Assembly (NCBI RefSeq): GCF_030864355.1
Contig: NC_083396.1
Span: 2,728,001-2,792,000 of the forward strand
Direction: 5' to 3'
Source: Cutaneotrichosporon cavernicola
Lineage: Eukaryota > Basidiomycota > Tremellomycetes > Trichosporonales > Trichosporonaceae
DNA: 64,000 nucleotides
The translations under genes and the position numbers were made by a program. Positions 34,673 through 47,237 of this stretch are shown here, piece after piece. Positions within the stretch are counted from its first letter, which is position 1, and every line of letters begins with the position of its first letter. Below the pieces are notes generated by a model that worked only from the letters and a program-made list of their open reading frames with translations, was not told where the DNA came from and searched no databases.

Positions 34673-35411
34673 GATGGATGAGGGGATCAGTTGCCGATGT
34701 GCCCATCAGTGTGAGAGTTTTAAGACTCTCCAGCGCCCGACACCTTATCCAGGTCCATTGTCGCCAGGTCGAGTATCGTATCAAGTGTACGAATCACGGA
34801 ATCGCAGCGGTGACTTGGGACGCCGGCGTATCACGCGGGCATGGAGAGACAAGGAACAAGGGTGGTGGGCTGGGGACCTAAAGTGGGGCCCGCTGCCCCG
34901 CTTAGGTACTCGTCCAGCTCGGTGAAGACAGAGTTAGCTATCTTTAGTTTACGTCAAACGTGGACCTGTAGCCGACCGCGCCGATTCCGACAACAAAGCG
35001 GATCACCGCAATTGCGCTCCGTGGTGGGCAAGTTCAGGGTGGTTTCGTACGTGAACTGGGCACAAATTCCAATGGACCTCAATAAGTGAGATTAAAGGTA
35101 CAGTACCGAGATGGAGTGTGAATCTGGATCAGGACCGTGGTCGGCGGTTGCCATTCAATGGTTGTCGTATGCGGCTACTCGGGATTGTGGTTCCCGCGTG
35201 TGGCAGTGTCTCGAGCAGAGTGGCAGAACACAACCAGCAGCCTCACATTCAGTACATGCACTTGGCAGCTGATAGATCCCACACTGTTGCAGTCGAATCT
35301 GCTTGTTTATTCGACCTGGCCATGTCTGTTTGGAAATCTATACCTGATGCAAAGTGCGAACCACCAGAGACTCTCGGTAGAAGCCAAGCCCATTCATACC
35401 CAGACTACAAT
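34673..35411. other. Intergenic, no gene seen
   Basis: Promoter of the anion carrier and 3' flank of hyuB. Short open frames only. Confidence 0.5.
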
Positions 35412-37154
35412 CTAGAAATCGACGCGCGAGCGATCAGCCACGCTCCCGCGCATCTCGACCTCTTTGAGCCCATTCTCCACCTTGTGCTTTACCGCCTTCT
35501 CGTCACCGGGCACGCCCCACCCGCCCGCACCAGGCGTGTGGACCTCGAGCGTGTCGCCCGCGGCAAACTGCATCGTACCCTTACCCCCAACATTGACGAC
35601 GCGGCCGCCACCCTCCCGCACCCAGAGGTTACGTCCCATACCGCCCTCGCCGCCGCCGTCGACACCGTACGGTGCCCGTGCGCGGCGCTCACTCATAATC
35701 GACACCTGCAGCCCCTCGAGGAACTGGTAGGAGCGCACGACGCCGTCGCCTCCGTTCCAAGCTCCCTTCCCTCCCGATCCGGGGCGGAAGTGGAACTCGC
35801 GCAACAGGACGGGATAACGGCGCTCGAGAATCTCGGGGTCTGTGATACGCGTGTTCGTCATGTGCGTGTGAACGCCCGACGTGCCGTGCCATCCTGGGCC
35901 GGCACCCGAACCACCACAGATCGTCTCGTAGTATCCCCACCCCTGCGTGACCTCGCCCGTGATGGGGTCTTTGCCGCCCACGCCAAAGGTGAGGTTGTTC
36001 GTGTCGCCCTGGCTGGCCGAGCACGCACGGAACGCCTTGAGTACCGTGTCCGTGACGCGCTGCGACGTCATGACGTTGCCGCCGCACACGGCCGCTGTGG
36101 GGGAGGGCGAGAGGAGCGAGCCCTTGGGGATGCGGATGTCCAGCGGAACCAGGCAGCCAGCATTGAGGGGGATGTCCTCGCCGATCATGCTGCGGAGGCA
36201 GTAAATGACCGCGGCGTGCACGACACACACAGGCGCATTGAGGTTGCCGCGCAGCTCGGGGCCCGTGCCCTCAAAGTCGAACACGGCTCCGCCGGTGGTG
36301 GGGTCGATCTCGACACGTAGGCAGATCGGTGAGCCATCGTCGAGGTAGTCGATCGCGGAGAAGGTGGTTCCGATGTCGACAGCGGCGCGGCGGAGCATGC
36401 CGCGCACGGCCGACTCGGCGTTGGCGCGGATGTGGCCCATGTACGCATGGACAGTGGGAAGGCCCCACTCGGCAACAAGAGCTGTGAGGAGCTGCACGCC
36501 CTTGTGATTGGCGGCAATCTGGGCCTTGAGGTCGCTTTCGACGTCGCGGAAGTTTCGGCATCCCGAGCAGCCGGGATACTTTGCCGGCTCGTCCACGAGC
36601 GCCGTGTACACCTCGGCACGGTTATACACGCCCTCCGACACGACCTTGAGGGAGGGAATCTCCGCGCCCTCCTCAAACAGTGCTGTCGAAGTGGGCGGCA
36701 TGCTTCCGGGAAGGATGCCTCCGATGTCGGCGTGGTGTGCGCGCGATGCGCTGAAAAAGATGATCTCGCCATTGTCAAAGCATGGCGTGATTACCGTCAG
36801 GTCGGGGAGATGCGAGCCGCCGCTCTGTGGCGCGTTCGTGAGTAACACATCTCCTGGTTTCAAGGTCGGGCCGTGGAGAGCGAGCTGGTGCTTGACGCTC
36901 CAGCTCATGCTGCCGAGGTGAACGGGCATGAATGGGGCGTTGGCGACGAGGTCGCCGGTCGGCGCAAAGACGGCGCACGAGTAGTCGAGGCGTTCTTTAA
37001 TATTCGTCGAGATCGAAGTCTGTTGCAGCGACCGGCCCATCGCCTCAGCGATGGACATGAACCGGTTCTGGCTGTTGTTAGCGGGAGAGAGAGGGATGGC
37101 TCACAAGACCGAGAGCGTAATCGGGTCGTAGTCTTTGGATGTTGCGTTAACCAT
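35412..37154 (-). CDS. Hydantoinase B / 5-oxoprolinase C-terminal half
   Basis: Two exons (33-nt intron 37072-37104, ending CTAACAACAG) give 569 aa. The spliced N-terminus is [23 protein letters not shown], with the D-P-I-T-L-x-V entry motif of HyuB proteins, followed by [17 protein letters not shown] and [13 protein letters not shown]. Metal-site and core motifs are visible: [60 protein letters not shown] and [15 protein letters not shown]. The glycine-rich end contains [18 protein letters not shown] and HTPGAGGWG. In ATP-dependent oxoprolinases this half carries the metal-dependent hydrolase. In most eukaryotes it is fused to the A half; here it is a separate gene divergent from hyuA with a 507-bp shared promoter. 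Confidence 0.93.
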
Positions 37155-37661
37155 GATTGCAGTGTGATCGGGGACTCTGTCTTGTCGACGGCGGCATGAT
37201 GTACTTATCAGTAGTCAGTACAGGAGCGGAGAAGTGGGGTGAGTGTTGGAAGGAATCGTTGACAAGTGGAAAGATAGCGGAAGCGCGGTCAGGTCCGGAT
37301 CTCCCACGCTTATCCTCCGATGTGATTCCGTTATCCGCCATCCCAACTCTACTTGCAACGTCTTGTACCCTCTTCACGCCCACTTTTCTCACAACCCGCT
37401 CAGAGCATCGACGTGCCATCTTGAACACCGCTAGGAATGCGTCCCCCTCGATACCGCGATGCGGGCGGTCCGAACTTCCGCCAGACCCCGCTCTCCGCTG
37501 CCATTCCGACGCACAATTCTTTGATCCGCTCGAGCAATCTCGTCGTATCGGGCACCATGGGGTTCACGGACTGTCCGATCCAACTTATCTGAACTTGGAG
37601 GTATGCTACGCTGAGACGATATAACTCTCCCAACCTAACAGTCTCTCTCTCCCAACCCACA
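37155..37661. promoter_or_regulatory. Divergent hyuB/hyuA promoter with GATA sites
   Basis: The region between the two start codons. GATA-factor motifs fitting HGATAR are seen at 37204-37210 (TGATAAG on minus), 37272-37277 (AGATAG) and 37584-37590 (AGATAAG on minus). Weaker GGATAA forms lie near 37309 and 37330. GATA factors mediate nitrogen catabolite control in fungi. The spacing is suggestive but chance occurrence is possible. Confidence 0.5.
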
Positions 37662-39994
37662 ATGACTATCCTCACCGTCCCCGAGTCAAGTATCCGCGTT
37701 GCGATCGACCGCGGAGGCACCTTCACGGACGTACACGCCTCTGTACTTGACGCCTCCGTTGGTGGCCGTAGCGAGTTTGTCATCAAGCTCCTCTCACAGG
37801 ATCCTGGCAACTACGCCGACGCGCCGACAGAGGGTATCCGCCGCGTGCTGGAGCGTGTCACGGGTACTTCTATCCCGCGCGGCGAGCCGCTGCCTGTCAA
37901 GCACCTTGGTGAGCTATGAATTCGAATTCATTGCTGATACAGACTACGTCCGCCTCTCGACGACTGTCGCGACCAACGCCCTCCTCGAGCGTAAAGGCCA
38001 GGACCACGCTCTGGTTATCACTAAGGGGTTCCGCGACCTGCTTGAGATCGGGAACCAGACCCGCCCCCGCATCTTCGACCTCAACATCAAGCGTGCGCTC
38101 CCCCTGTACTCCAAGGTCGTCGAAGTCGACGAGCGCGTCACTCTTGGTGAGTTTATCGCCTAGAAAGTAACTGACAGCAGTCGGGTACACCTCTGACCCG
38201 AAACACGCCGAGCATGCCGTCGCGTTCAACCCCGACGGCTCCATCCAAAAGGGATACACCGGCCCAGGTGCGGAGGCGCAGGAACGCTTCATGCCCCAGC
38301 CCGTCGTGCAGGGCCTCTCTGGCGAGGCAGTCAAGGTCCTCCAGACGCCAGACGAGGTCGCCCTTCGTGCCGACCTCCAGGCCGTCTACGACGAGGGGTA
38401 CCGCGCCGTTGCCGTGTGCCTCGCTCACTCGTACACGTACCCCGAGCACGAACTTATCGTTGGCCGCATTGCCTCCAAAGTCGGCTTCGAGAACGTCTCG
38501 CTCTCCTCCCAGCTCCTCCCCGTCATCAAGATGACGACGCGTGGGCAGAGCACGACCGCCGACGCGTATCTGACCCCAATTCTGAAAGAGTACCTCCGCG
38601 GCTTCTACGCCGGCTTCGAGGGCGGTGCAGAGGGCGGCCTCCGCGTCGAGTTCATGGGTTCGGACGGCGGTCTCGTTGAGCTCAAGCACTTCTCCGGCCT
38701 CAAGTCCATCCTCTCAGGCCCTGCTGGCGGGGTGGTCGGTTACGCTTTAACTAGCTGGGACGAGGACGAAAAGGCCCCTATCATCGGCTTCGACGTCGGC
38801 GGCACGTCAACCGACGTATCCCGCTTTGCGGGCCGGTACGAGAGTGTAGCTGAGACGACCACGGCCGGGATCGCAATCAACGTGCCCCAGCTTGACATCA
38901 ACACCGTTGCCGCGGGCGGCGGCTCCTGCCTGACGTACAAGAACGGCCTTTTCCGCGCCGGCCCCGAGAGCGCGGGTGCGCACCCCGGTCCCGCGTGTTA
39001 CCGGAAGGGTGGGCCGCTCGCGCTCACCGACGGAAACCTATTCCTCGGCCGCCTGGTGCCGCAGTACTTCCCCAAGTGCTTCGGCCCCAACGAGGACGAG
39101 GAGCTCGACCCATCCGCAAGTATGCGTCAGTTCGCCGCCCTGGCCGACGAGATCCGCGCCGACACGGGCACCAACAAGGACATGGACGAACTGGTGTACG
39201 GCTTCGTCAAGATTGCCAACGAGACGATGGCGCGCCCGATCCGCACACTGACCGAGGCGCGCGGTTTCAAGACCAGCGACCACGTCCTCGCCTCGTTTGG
39301 TGGCGCGGGTGGACAACACGCCTGCGAAATCTCCGAGTTGCTGGGCATCTCGCGTGTGTTGATTCACAAATTCTCCAGTGTCCTCAGCGCGTACGGCCTC
39401 TCCCTCGCCGACCGGGTATACGAGCTCCAGGAGCCTGCGGCCGACGTGTATGCGTCCGCAGCGCCAGTGCTCATGTCGCGCCTCGACGGGCTGGGCGAAC
39501 GTGTACGCGAGGTGCTCAAGGCCGCGGGTTTCACCGACTCCAAGATCCGTCTGGAGCGCCAGCTCAACATGCGTTTCGACGGCAGCGACACTGCCCTCAT
39601 GGTCCTCGCGCCCGACGAAGACTTTGCCGAGGCGTTCCGCCGCGCTCACATGGACGAGTTTGGGTTCCTGCTCGACAAGGAGATTGTCGTTGACGACATC
39701 AAAGTCCGCGGTATTGGGATGAGTTACGAGTCTCTGGGACGTAGTGCTCTCGCGGAGGCACGAACCCTATCCTGCTCGCCACCTCCCAAGGCGGACCTTG
39801 CGCAGGAGGTATATGTCTGGAAGGGGGAGAGTGGTGGTCGCGTACAGGCGCCAGTGTACGAGCTTGAGAGCCTTAGAACAGGCAACGCGGTGCCCGGACC
39901 CGCACTCGTTATCGACGACACACAGACCATCTTTGTCAACGTCGGGTGGACGGCGCTCGTGACGACAAACCACCTCATGCTCGTGCGGGAGTGA
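37662..39994 (+). CDS. Hydantoinase A / 5-oxoprolinase N-terminal half
   Basis: Three exons (34-nt introns 37909-37942 and 38147-38180) give 754 aa. The actin-like ATPase signature appears twice: [15 protein letters not shown] at residue 12 and [16 protein letters not shown] in the middle. Other motifs are [84 protein letters not shown] and [12 protein letters not shown]. The text follows the N-terminal half of eukaryotic 5-oxoprolinase (yeast Oxp1, human OPLAH) closely, including the stretch up to [16 protein letters not shown]. The protein stops where the fused enzymes continue into the B half. The likely reaction is ATP-driven ring opening of 5-oxoproline together with the hyuB product. 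Confidence 0.94.
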
Positions 39995-40929
39995 TTGGCA
40001 TAGATATTATGATGATGCAATGTTGCCAGTATCCGGCAGTGCAGTAGGCCTCGGCAATCTCGTGCAATCTCAGTATCCATAGGGGTTCCAAGAGTGCCCC
40101 AGTATCAGTATCCATAGAGGTTCCAAGAGCGCCCAAGCACGCACAGCGCCCAAGCGCGCACAGCGCCACATTCATCCATGTGAACAACCTCGGCATATCG
40201 TCTCTCAACCGAGGATCTCTAGTCTCGATCTCGTAGATGAGTATCACGACCCGCGGAAACGGAGACCCCACCAGACGAGCATCACATGGTACTTGGACGC
40301 AAGCGGATTGAATGGCATATGAGGCGGGAGACGAACGCATTAATATCGCACGTACCCCAAGCGGATTGAATGGCATATTTGGCGGGAGACCAACGCATTA
40401 ATATCACACGTACCCCAGAACGTTTGACCCAAACGCCGAAGTCCGGGTCCCCAAGAGGCCAGCAGCCAGCACAACCGTATCTATCATTCAGTATTGAGGA
40501 ATGAAGAGTAGGAACTGTAATGAAATCGTTCCGCGGGGTAATACCGAATACCGGAGGCGGGGGCTCCGGGCCCGCCCGGGAGATCCATTCGGATCGGATG
40601 TGGCCCACATTGAGACCCAGATGCTAACGACTAACCACACCTTCCCCCCCGTTACCGTTAATTGTTGTTAGGAGCCATCCACGCCGTCAGTGTGCCTCTC
40701 CATTCATCTGGCTGGCTGGTACGACGCCGAACCACCGTTCCTCGCGCCGTGGCGCCGTCAACGTCATTGCGCCGATCGAGCAGGTCGAACGGACTGTCCT
40801 CCATCACATCCGCCGGGCGCCACTCCAACGTCGACGCCCACCTTCCCTCCATCCCTTCATCACCCCCCCTCCCTTGTTTCCCCTCCTCATCCACCTCCAT
40901 CTTCCTATCCATCCACCCACCTCCTCGCG
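39995..40929. other. Intergenic, no gene seen
   Basis: Downstream of hyuA and promoter of the second zinc-cluster regulator. Contains two short duplications (cagtatccata...ggttccaagagcgcc near 40068-40135, and the 58-bp tandem listed separately). Confidence 0.5.
40301..40416. repeat. 58-bp tandem duplication
   Basis: Copies 40301-40358 and 40359-40416 begin aagcggattgaatggcatat and differ at about five positions. Confidence 0.85.
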
Positions 40930-43129
40930 ATGCCATCGGCCCCACCACCTCCGTCAATGACGAGCTCGGCGACGGATGCTGTCCGGCCCTATACCTACAA
41001 GAAACGACCCTACGCGCAAGCGTGTCTAGTGCGTCTCTCCCGTCCTAGCTAACATGAGGCATGTAAAGCGCGCAAGATCCGTTGCGTCGAAGCCGACAAT
41101 CCGCCATGTAAGGCGTGTCGGACTGCCCGAATCCCCTGCGAGTTCCCCGAACGCTCAGTCCGCCGTCGACGATCCGCAGCAGCCCCAACAGCCCCGAGCG
41201 CGAGTGATGCCGAGAGCGCAGCTGGGGTGATTGAGCGCCGTCTCGAGCGTCGCCTACAACGGATCGAGGAGGCACTGCGTCTCTCCCCGCCCCGTCGGGT
41301 GCGGCGAAGCAGCGTGAAATCTGATGGCGAGGGCGAGGGTGACGGCGAGGGTGACGACGGCAGTAGTTCAGAAGAAGAACTCGAGCCGCCGCGCTTCACC
41401 CTCGGAGCCGCCGAGTTGCCAGTCTACCACGGCGAAACGAGTATGCACGAGGACGCGGTGATCGATCCCTCGCCCAAGACGAGTTCGTCTGCGCCGACTA
41501 ATAAGCCGAGCGTGGATGCTAGCCAGTGGACACACGAGGATATACGCGCCCTCACCCGTCTGCGGCACAAGTACGCTGCTGCCGATGAGGGAGAGGCACT
41601 CATGGATGCGTACTTTACCTGGGCGTCACCGAGTACGGCCGTGGTTAATCGCCGCCTCTTCCTGCGTGATATGGCTGTGAATGGACCATACTTCTCCGAC
41701 CTGCTCTTGCTGGTCATGTATCGTTCGGGACTGCGGTTCTCGCCCAACCTCACTGAGCAAGAGCGCACGATCCGCTCCGAGCGATACATGAACCTCATTC
41801 TCCAGATGATCGCCGAGGAACTAAGCAAGCCCAGCTCCATCGTGACTACACGTGAGTTCCAGCTAGCTTCTTCCTCTCTTCAAAAGCTGACGCTCAGAGG
41901 CCCTCCTCTCGCTTGCCGGGACGCAATCCGCCCGCGGCGAACACACCCAAGCGTGGATGTTTACGGGAATGGCAATCCGCATGATCCAGGACCTAGGGAT
42001 CCACCTCGCCATCGAAGAACCCTCTCTCGACGCCAACATGGACCAGGAGACACGCGAAGTCCGCGTCCGCCTCTACTGGTCCGCCTACTGCTGGGACAAG
42101 AGCATCAGTCTCGCAATGGGGCGCGAACCAGCCCTGACGATCTGGAGTTACGCCTCTCCTCCAGCGGTGCTGCTCAACGAATCCGACGACGACTGGGAAT
42201 GGCGGCCATTCTTCCCAGGCGGTGGAAACCTGGACCTCGTCCTACGCTACCCCCGCACCACGAGCATGACAAACTATGTGCTCAAGTACTACGTTGTGCT
42301 CAACCAGATCCTCGAGGAAATCTTGATCAACATGTACAGCCCGCACCGTCCCCAAGCGCGTTCCGTTACATTTATCCGGAACGCCGATGAGAAGCTTAAG
42401 AAATGGTGGGATGAACTGCCGCCGGCTATCAAGCTCGACAAGGCGCGCCTTCCCGAGTTCTGCCCGCCCACCAATATCACCCTCCTCAACTTGCTGTATC
42501 ACTGCGCCAGGATCCTCCTCTACCGTCCACTGTTGACGGTACGCGCTCAACCGGCGGGCGCGACGAGGTCGCTAGAGGTTTGTCGCGGAGAGGCAATCGA
42601 GATCCACGCCATCCTCTCCCTCTGGGGCAGGACATACGGCAATATCAACATGGTCTACCTGATCATGTACACGACCTTTGTGGCGGCCGGCGTAGACGTC
42701 ATCCTCCTCCGTATCGGCGACGAGCGAACCCGCGAAGAAGCCCTCGAAAGGGTGCACCTCTCCCTCTCGATTCTCGAGCAAGTGTCAGGCCAGGGACCGG
42801 GTATCAGGCGCGGTATCAGCATCATCGCATCCCAGCTCCAGGCGACGATGCAGCGCCACTTTGCGCCCTCCAACGGGACTGGATTTGCTGAGAGTGCTGT
42901 CCGAAACAAGGCGCACGACACGACGCCAATGACGCAGCCCCAAACCATTGACGCCCTCACTGGGCCCGGATTCCACGACCCACTCGCCCCGATCGCGTTC
43001 CAGTCCCCCGCGCTCTTCGACGATCCGCAAGCCCTCGCTGACCTCCTCGGCGAGAGCAACGTGTGTACGGATGACCCGTTCGCGTTCCTCACCGCCGACG
43101 GGTGGGACGAGATGCGCCTCGCAGCCTAG
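40930..43129 (+). CDS. Zn2Cys6 transcription factor (cluster flank 2)
   Basis: Three exons give 707 aa. The first intron, 41029-41058, is only 30 nt (GTGCGT to CTAACATGAG); the second is 41852-41897. Splicing builds the finger: KKRPYAQACLACKARKIRC, then VEADNPPCKACRTARIPC, six cysteines in the Zn2Cys6 pattern at residues 32-58. A basic arginine-rich coil (VIERRLERRLQRIEEAL) and an acidic Gly/Glu/Ser linker follow. The fungal-specific TF domain runs from DAYFTWASPSTAVVNRRLFLRD through MFTGMAIRMIQDLGIHL to VRLYWSAYCWDKSISLAMGREP. It sits just downstream of hyuA in the same direction, so it may control this cluster, although the domain type alone does not show that. Confidence 0.92.
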
Positions 43130-43315
43130 GGATCACCGGTGGTGCCGCTCACTGCCAGCACTGCCGGAAGCGAACAGGCCGCGCGCGACCGCAGCAAAAT
43201 CGAGATCGACACGTACGGCCAGGGGGGATGGAGCATGTGGGGTACGCCCCGGTAGTTGTATAGATGCAATTTGGGTTTCGGCTAGCGACTGGTGAATGAG
43301 AAAGAGCTGCAAGGC

Positions 43316-43365
43316 TAGCAGAGGGAGGAAAGCAGCACTCTAGCAGATGGAGGAAAGCAGCACTC
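43316..43365. repeat. 25-bp tandem duplication
   Basis: Copies 43316-43340 and 43341-43365 (tagcagatggaggaaagcag...) differ at one base. They lie between convergent genes. Confidence 0.85.
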
Positions 43366-43412
43366 TATGTGCAGATTACAACTGTATAAGCTACGCGTCT
43401 GATCCTGCGGTA

Positions 43413-44806
<1,394 letters not shown>

Positions 44807-45411
44807 TGGGGTGGTGGGTGGAGGGTGAATTGGCGTTGTGGAGATGTGGAGGTATGATGTTAATAGATTACTGTTACGTGCCTGGGGGGGGGAGTGACGG
44901 TGATGAGTGGCGCAATCCGTTTGTCACAAACAAGGTGGCAGAACTGCATCGTGCGAGGCGCGAGGTGCGAACTGCCAACAACTCAACTGGCGCCTGTACA
45001 AAGGTACAACAACCAAGAGGCGGGGTGTTTCTTCTTCTCTACCAGGATGGATTGGAAGTAGATTACTTGGGTTAGGAGAGGATTGGGACGGAGGATATGT
45101 TGATTCAACAAACATATGGTGCCACGTGAATCGCACCCACTCAACTCAACCTTCCCTCCTTCCTATAAACTCCTAGTCGTCATTTTCTGGAACCGCAACT
45201 GTCTCCACAAGCTCAACAGCCACCAACCTCGACAGAAAGTGCCAGCCCTACCCTGACCATCGCTACTCGGACCAGCATTCCATCCCCTTAGCAGACTTCA
45301 CTTTTCAACAATCTCGCATTCCACCTTGTCAGCGTCCCTGGGCTTGACATTACCCAACATGTAGCGACAATCACTGTACGCATCCCCAATCCTCTTTTCT
45401 AACGACAGCCT
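44807..45411. other. Intergenic; probable TATA promoter
   Basis: A TATAAA at 45164-45169 precedes a possible leader with a 33-nt intron-like segment at about 45376-45408 (GTACGC to CTAACGACAG). See the small gene that follows. Confidence 0.45.
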
Positions 45412-45621
45412 ATGGGCGGCATCATCGTCTCCAACGTGATCAACAGCGACATAGTCATCTTCGGAGCTGAGCTCGTAGTCATCTTCGGAGCTGAGCTCGT
45501 AACCAACGTTCTTGTGGGTGAACCCGTTGAGCTCATTTTGGATAGCGCGGCCATCGCCGAAAGCATGCGCGAAGCTTGGGCTTTGGCTGTGATGAGCAGA
45601 CCATCAGCAGCACGTCAGTAG
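45412..45621 (+). CDS. Possible 69-aa protein with duplicated octapeptide
   Basis: An unrecognised and doubtful gene. The ATG at 45412 lies 3 bases after the CTAACGACAG acceptor of a well-formed 33-nt leader intron, and a TATA box lies about 240 bp upstream, so transcription of this strand is plausible. The peptide contains VIFGAELV twice in tandem, produced by an exact 24-bp duplication. The leader before the intron contains an ATG-TAG (about 45359) start-stop element. A stop at 45621 overlaps CGTCAGT, which could also be a donor leading to a longer product. Confidence 0.3.
   Translation: MGGIIVSNVINSDIVIFGAELVVIFGAELVTNVLVGEPVELILDSAAIAESMREAWALAVMSRPSAARQ
45454..45501. repeat. Exact 24-bp tandem duplication
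   Basis: gtcatcttcggagctgagct plus cgta occurs at 45454-45477 and again at 45478-45501 without change. Confidence 0.9.
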
Positions 45622-45691
45622 ACACTTGGTCAACGATGGAATGTACATGTCGGTCTAAACGTCTATGAGTGGTGAGTACCTCCCATGTCGC

Positions 45692-47032
45692 CTATTGGCG
45701 GATGTGTGCGCCGAGGCGCTTGCGGACATTCCACCACCACTTCCGGCCCCATTTGTAGTAGACGACTCCGAAGATGGCGCCGCAGAAATGCGCGACGTGG
45801 TCGAACATGGCCCACCCGCGCCAGATACCGATAATGTCCACAGCGACCATACCAGCGACACCGAGGCCGATGGGAATGCTGATGAAGGGGAGGAAGATGA
45901 TGGACACATGCGAGTCGGGGTACGCGAGTGCCGTCATAGTCAACGCGCCGTAGATTGCGCCCGACGCGCCCAGAGACGGGAGGATGGCCTGGTGTGCGGC
46001 GAGAGCGTGTGCGCTACTCAGGCGGGCTGGCGAGGCGAGGGTGCGTAAAAGACGAGGCAGGCGAACCACATTATTGAACAAGTGTGAGCCAAGCGAAGAA
46101 CACATGCCGGCCGCGAGGAGGAAGGCATAAAAGTGCGGCGTGTGGGTGATTGTACTTTCGTGTGGGTATTCGGGAGGTTGGGAGGCCAGGAACATGTACG
46201 CGGCCGATCCAAACGAGTACAGGGCAATCGAGTTGAAAGCAAAGTGTGCCAGCGACTGGTGGGAGAGCGTGCTGGTAAACATTGTCACGCAATTCCGCCA
46301 CTCGGCCCTCGGACCACCAAGTACGACCGAGTGGTGTAGGAACCAGCGCTTCATAAATGGTTGGGCCGAAGGTACTTGCCATGCGAGGAAGATGACGCCC
46401 ATTCCAGCAATGAGGATGGCTGGCGCAACGTGGGCTGCCGGCGCATTGATCTTCCATTCTTCCCAAATGACATATGTTCGAAGAACGGGGACGAGGAGAA
46501 CGTCCGGCAGCCAGTTCAGGACTTTTGGAAGAGTGTTGAGCGTCTCTTGGGCGCGTTTGACGCGGTGCATCCGCGCGGCATTCACCAAGTCTCGGTCCGA
46601 CGGGTCGCGCCCGAACCGCCATGCACTTCCGCTGCCCATGCGGTTCAACCAGACATTAGTGTCGCGGTTCACGTAGACGGCGCCCAGTCCGAAACCAACG
46701 AGCGTGAGACCGACAGCGAACTGGTGTCAGCGGCGCGATGAGCGCTTCAGTAGGAGCAAAAGACTCACCACTATGGGCCTCCAAATACTGGGCCTCGGAA
46801 GCCCATCTACGATCTCGCCATTGATAACCGCCACGCGCCGCGGTGTGATCTTGCCCAATCTCGCGAGGAAGGACGACGACGAGTGTATTGGCCGAGTCGC
46901 TTGGCCGAGGTCGGCGCGCGGCACAGGTGCCGGCGCAAAGAAAGGTGTCGTCCCTGTGAGACGAGGATGTTGGCGAAACGCGCGCGCGGCTGGCGCTAGT
47001 CGCACACCTAGCCGTGATCCAGCTCCGAACAT
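45692..47032 (-). CDS. PCP1: Mitochondrial rhomboid protease
   Basis: Two exons (intron 46721-46768, ending CTGACACCAG) give 430 aa. An intramembrane serine protease of the mitochondrial inner membrane. The N-terminus (MFGAGSRLGVRLAPAARAFRQ) is basic and lacks acidic residues, as in a mitochondrial presequence. The rhomboid core shows WRNCVTMFTSTLSHQSLAHFAFNSIAL, then the catalytic Ser in LPSLGASGAIYGAL and the catalytic His in WAMFDHVAHFCGAIFGVVYY. Several hydrophobic segments lie between. The yeast homologue processes Mgm1 and Ccp1. It is encoded opposite the doubtful small gene, end to end. Confidence 0.94.
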
Positions 47033-47237
47033 GTCGAGAAATGGGGAGATGGGATGATGACAAGTCGGGTGCCGGTCATTTCAGTGTCTCGACATGACGC
47101 ACGCGTGAGTTTGACGATTTGCCTCCGCTAATAGATCACAATTACTTGTATGACATACATTCGCAAGCTGAAGGGCCTAAAACGCACAGTCTACAACGAG
47201 ATTACGAGTCTATGCAACTCCATCTGCTCTCCCAGCC
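47033..47237. other. Short intergenic spacer
   Basis: Between the rhomboid ATG and the permease stop; both genes are on the minus strand, so this holds the rhomboid promoter. Confidence 0.5.

Noticed and set aside
35118..36320. 400-codon plus-strand open frame
   Set aside because: Antisense to hyuB; codon character and motifs are on the minus strand.
35412..39994. Recent bacterial origin of hyuA/hyuB
   Set aside because: Both have short introns with the local splice motif, base composition like the neighbours, and the A half resembles eukaryotic Oxp1.
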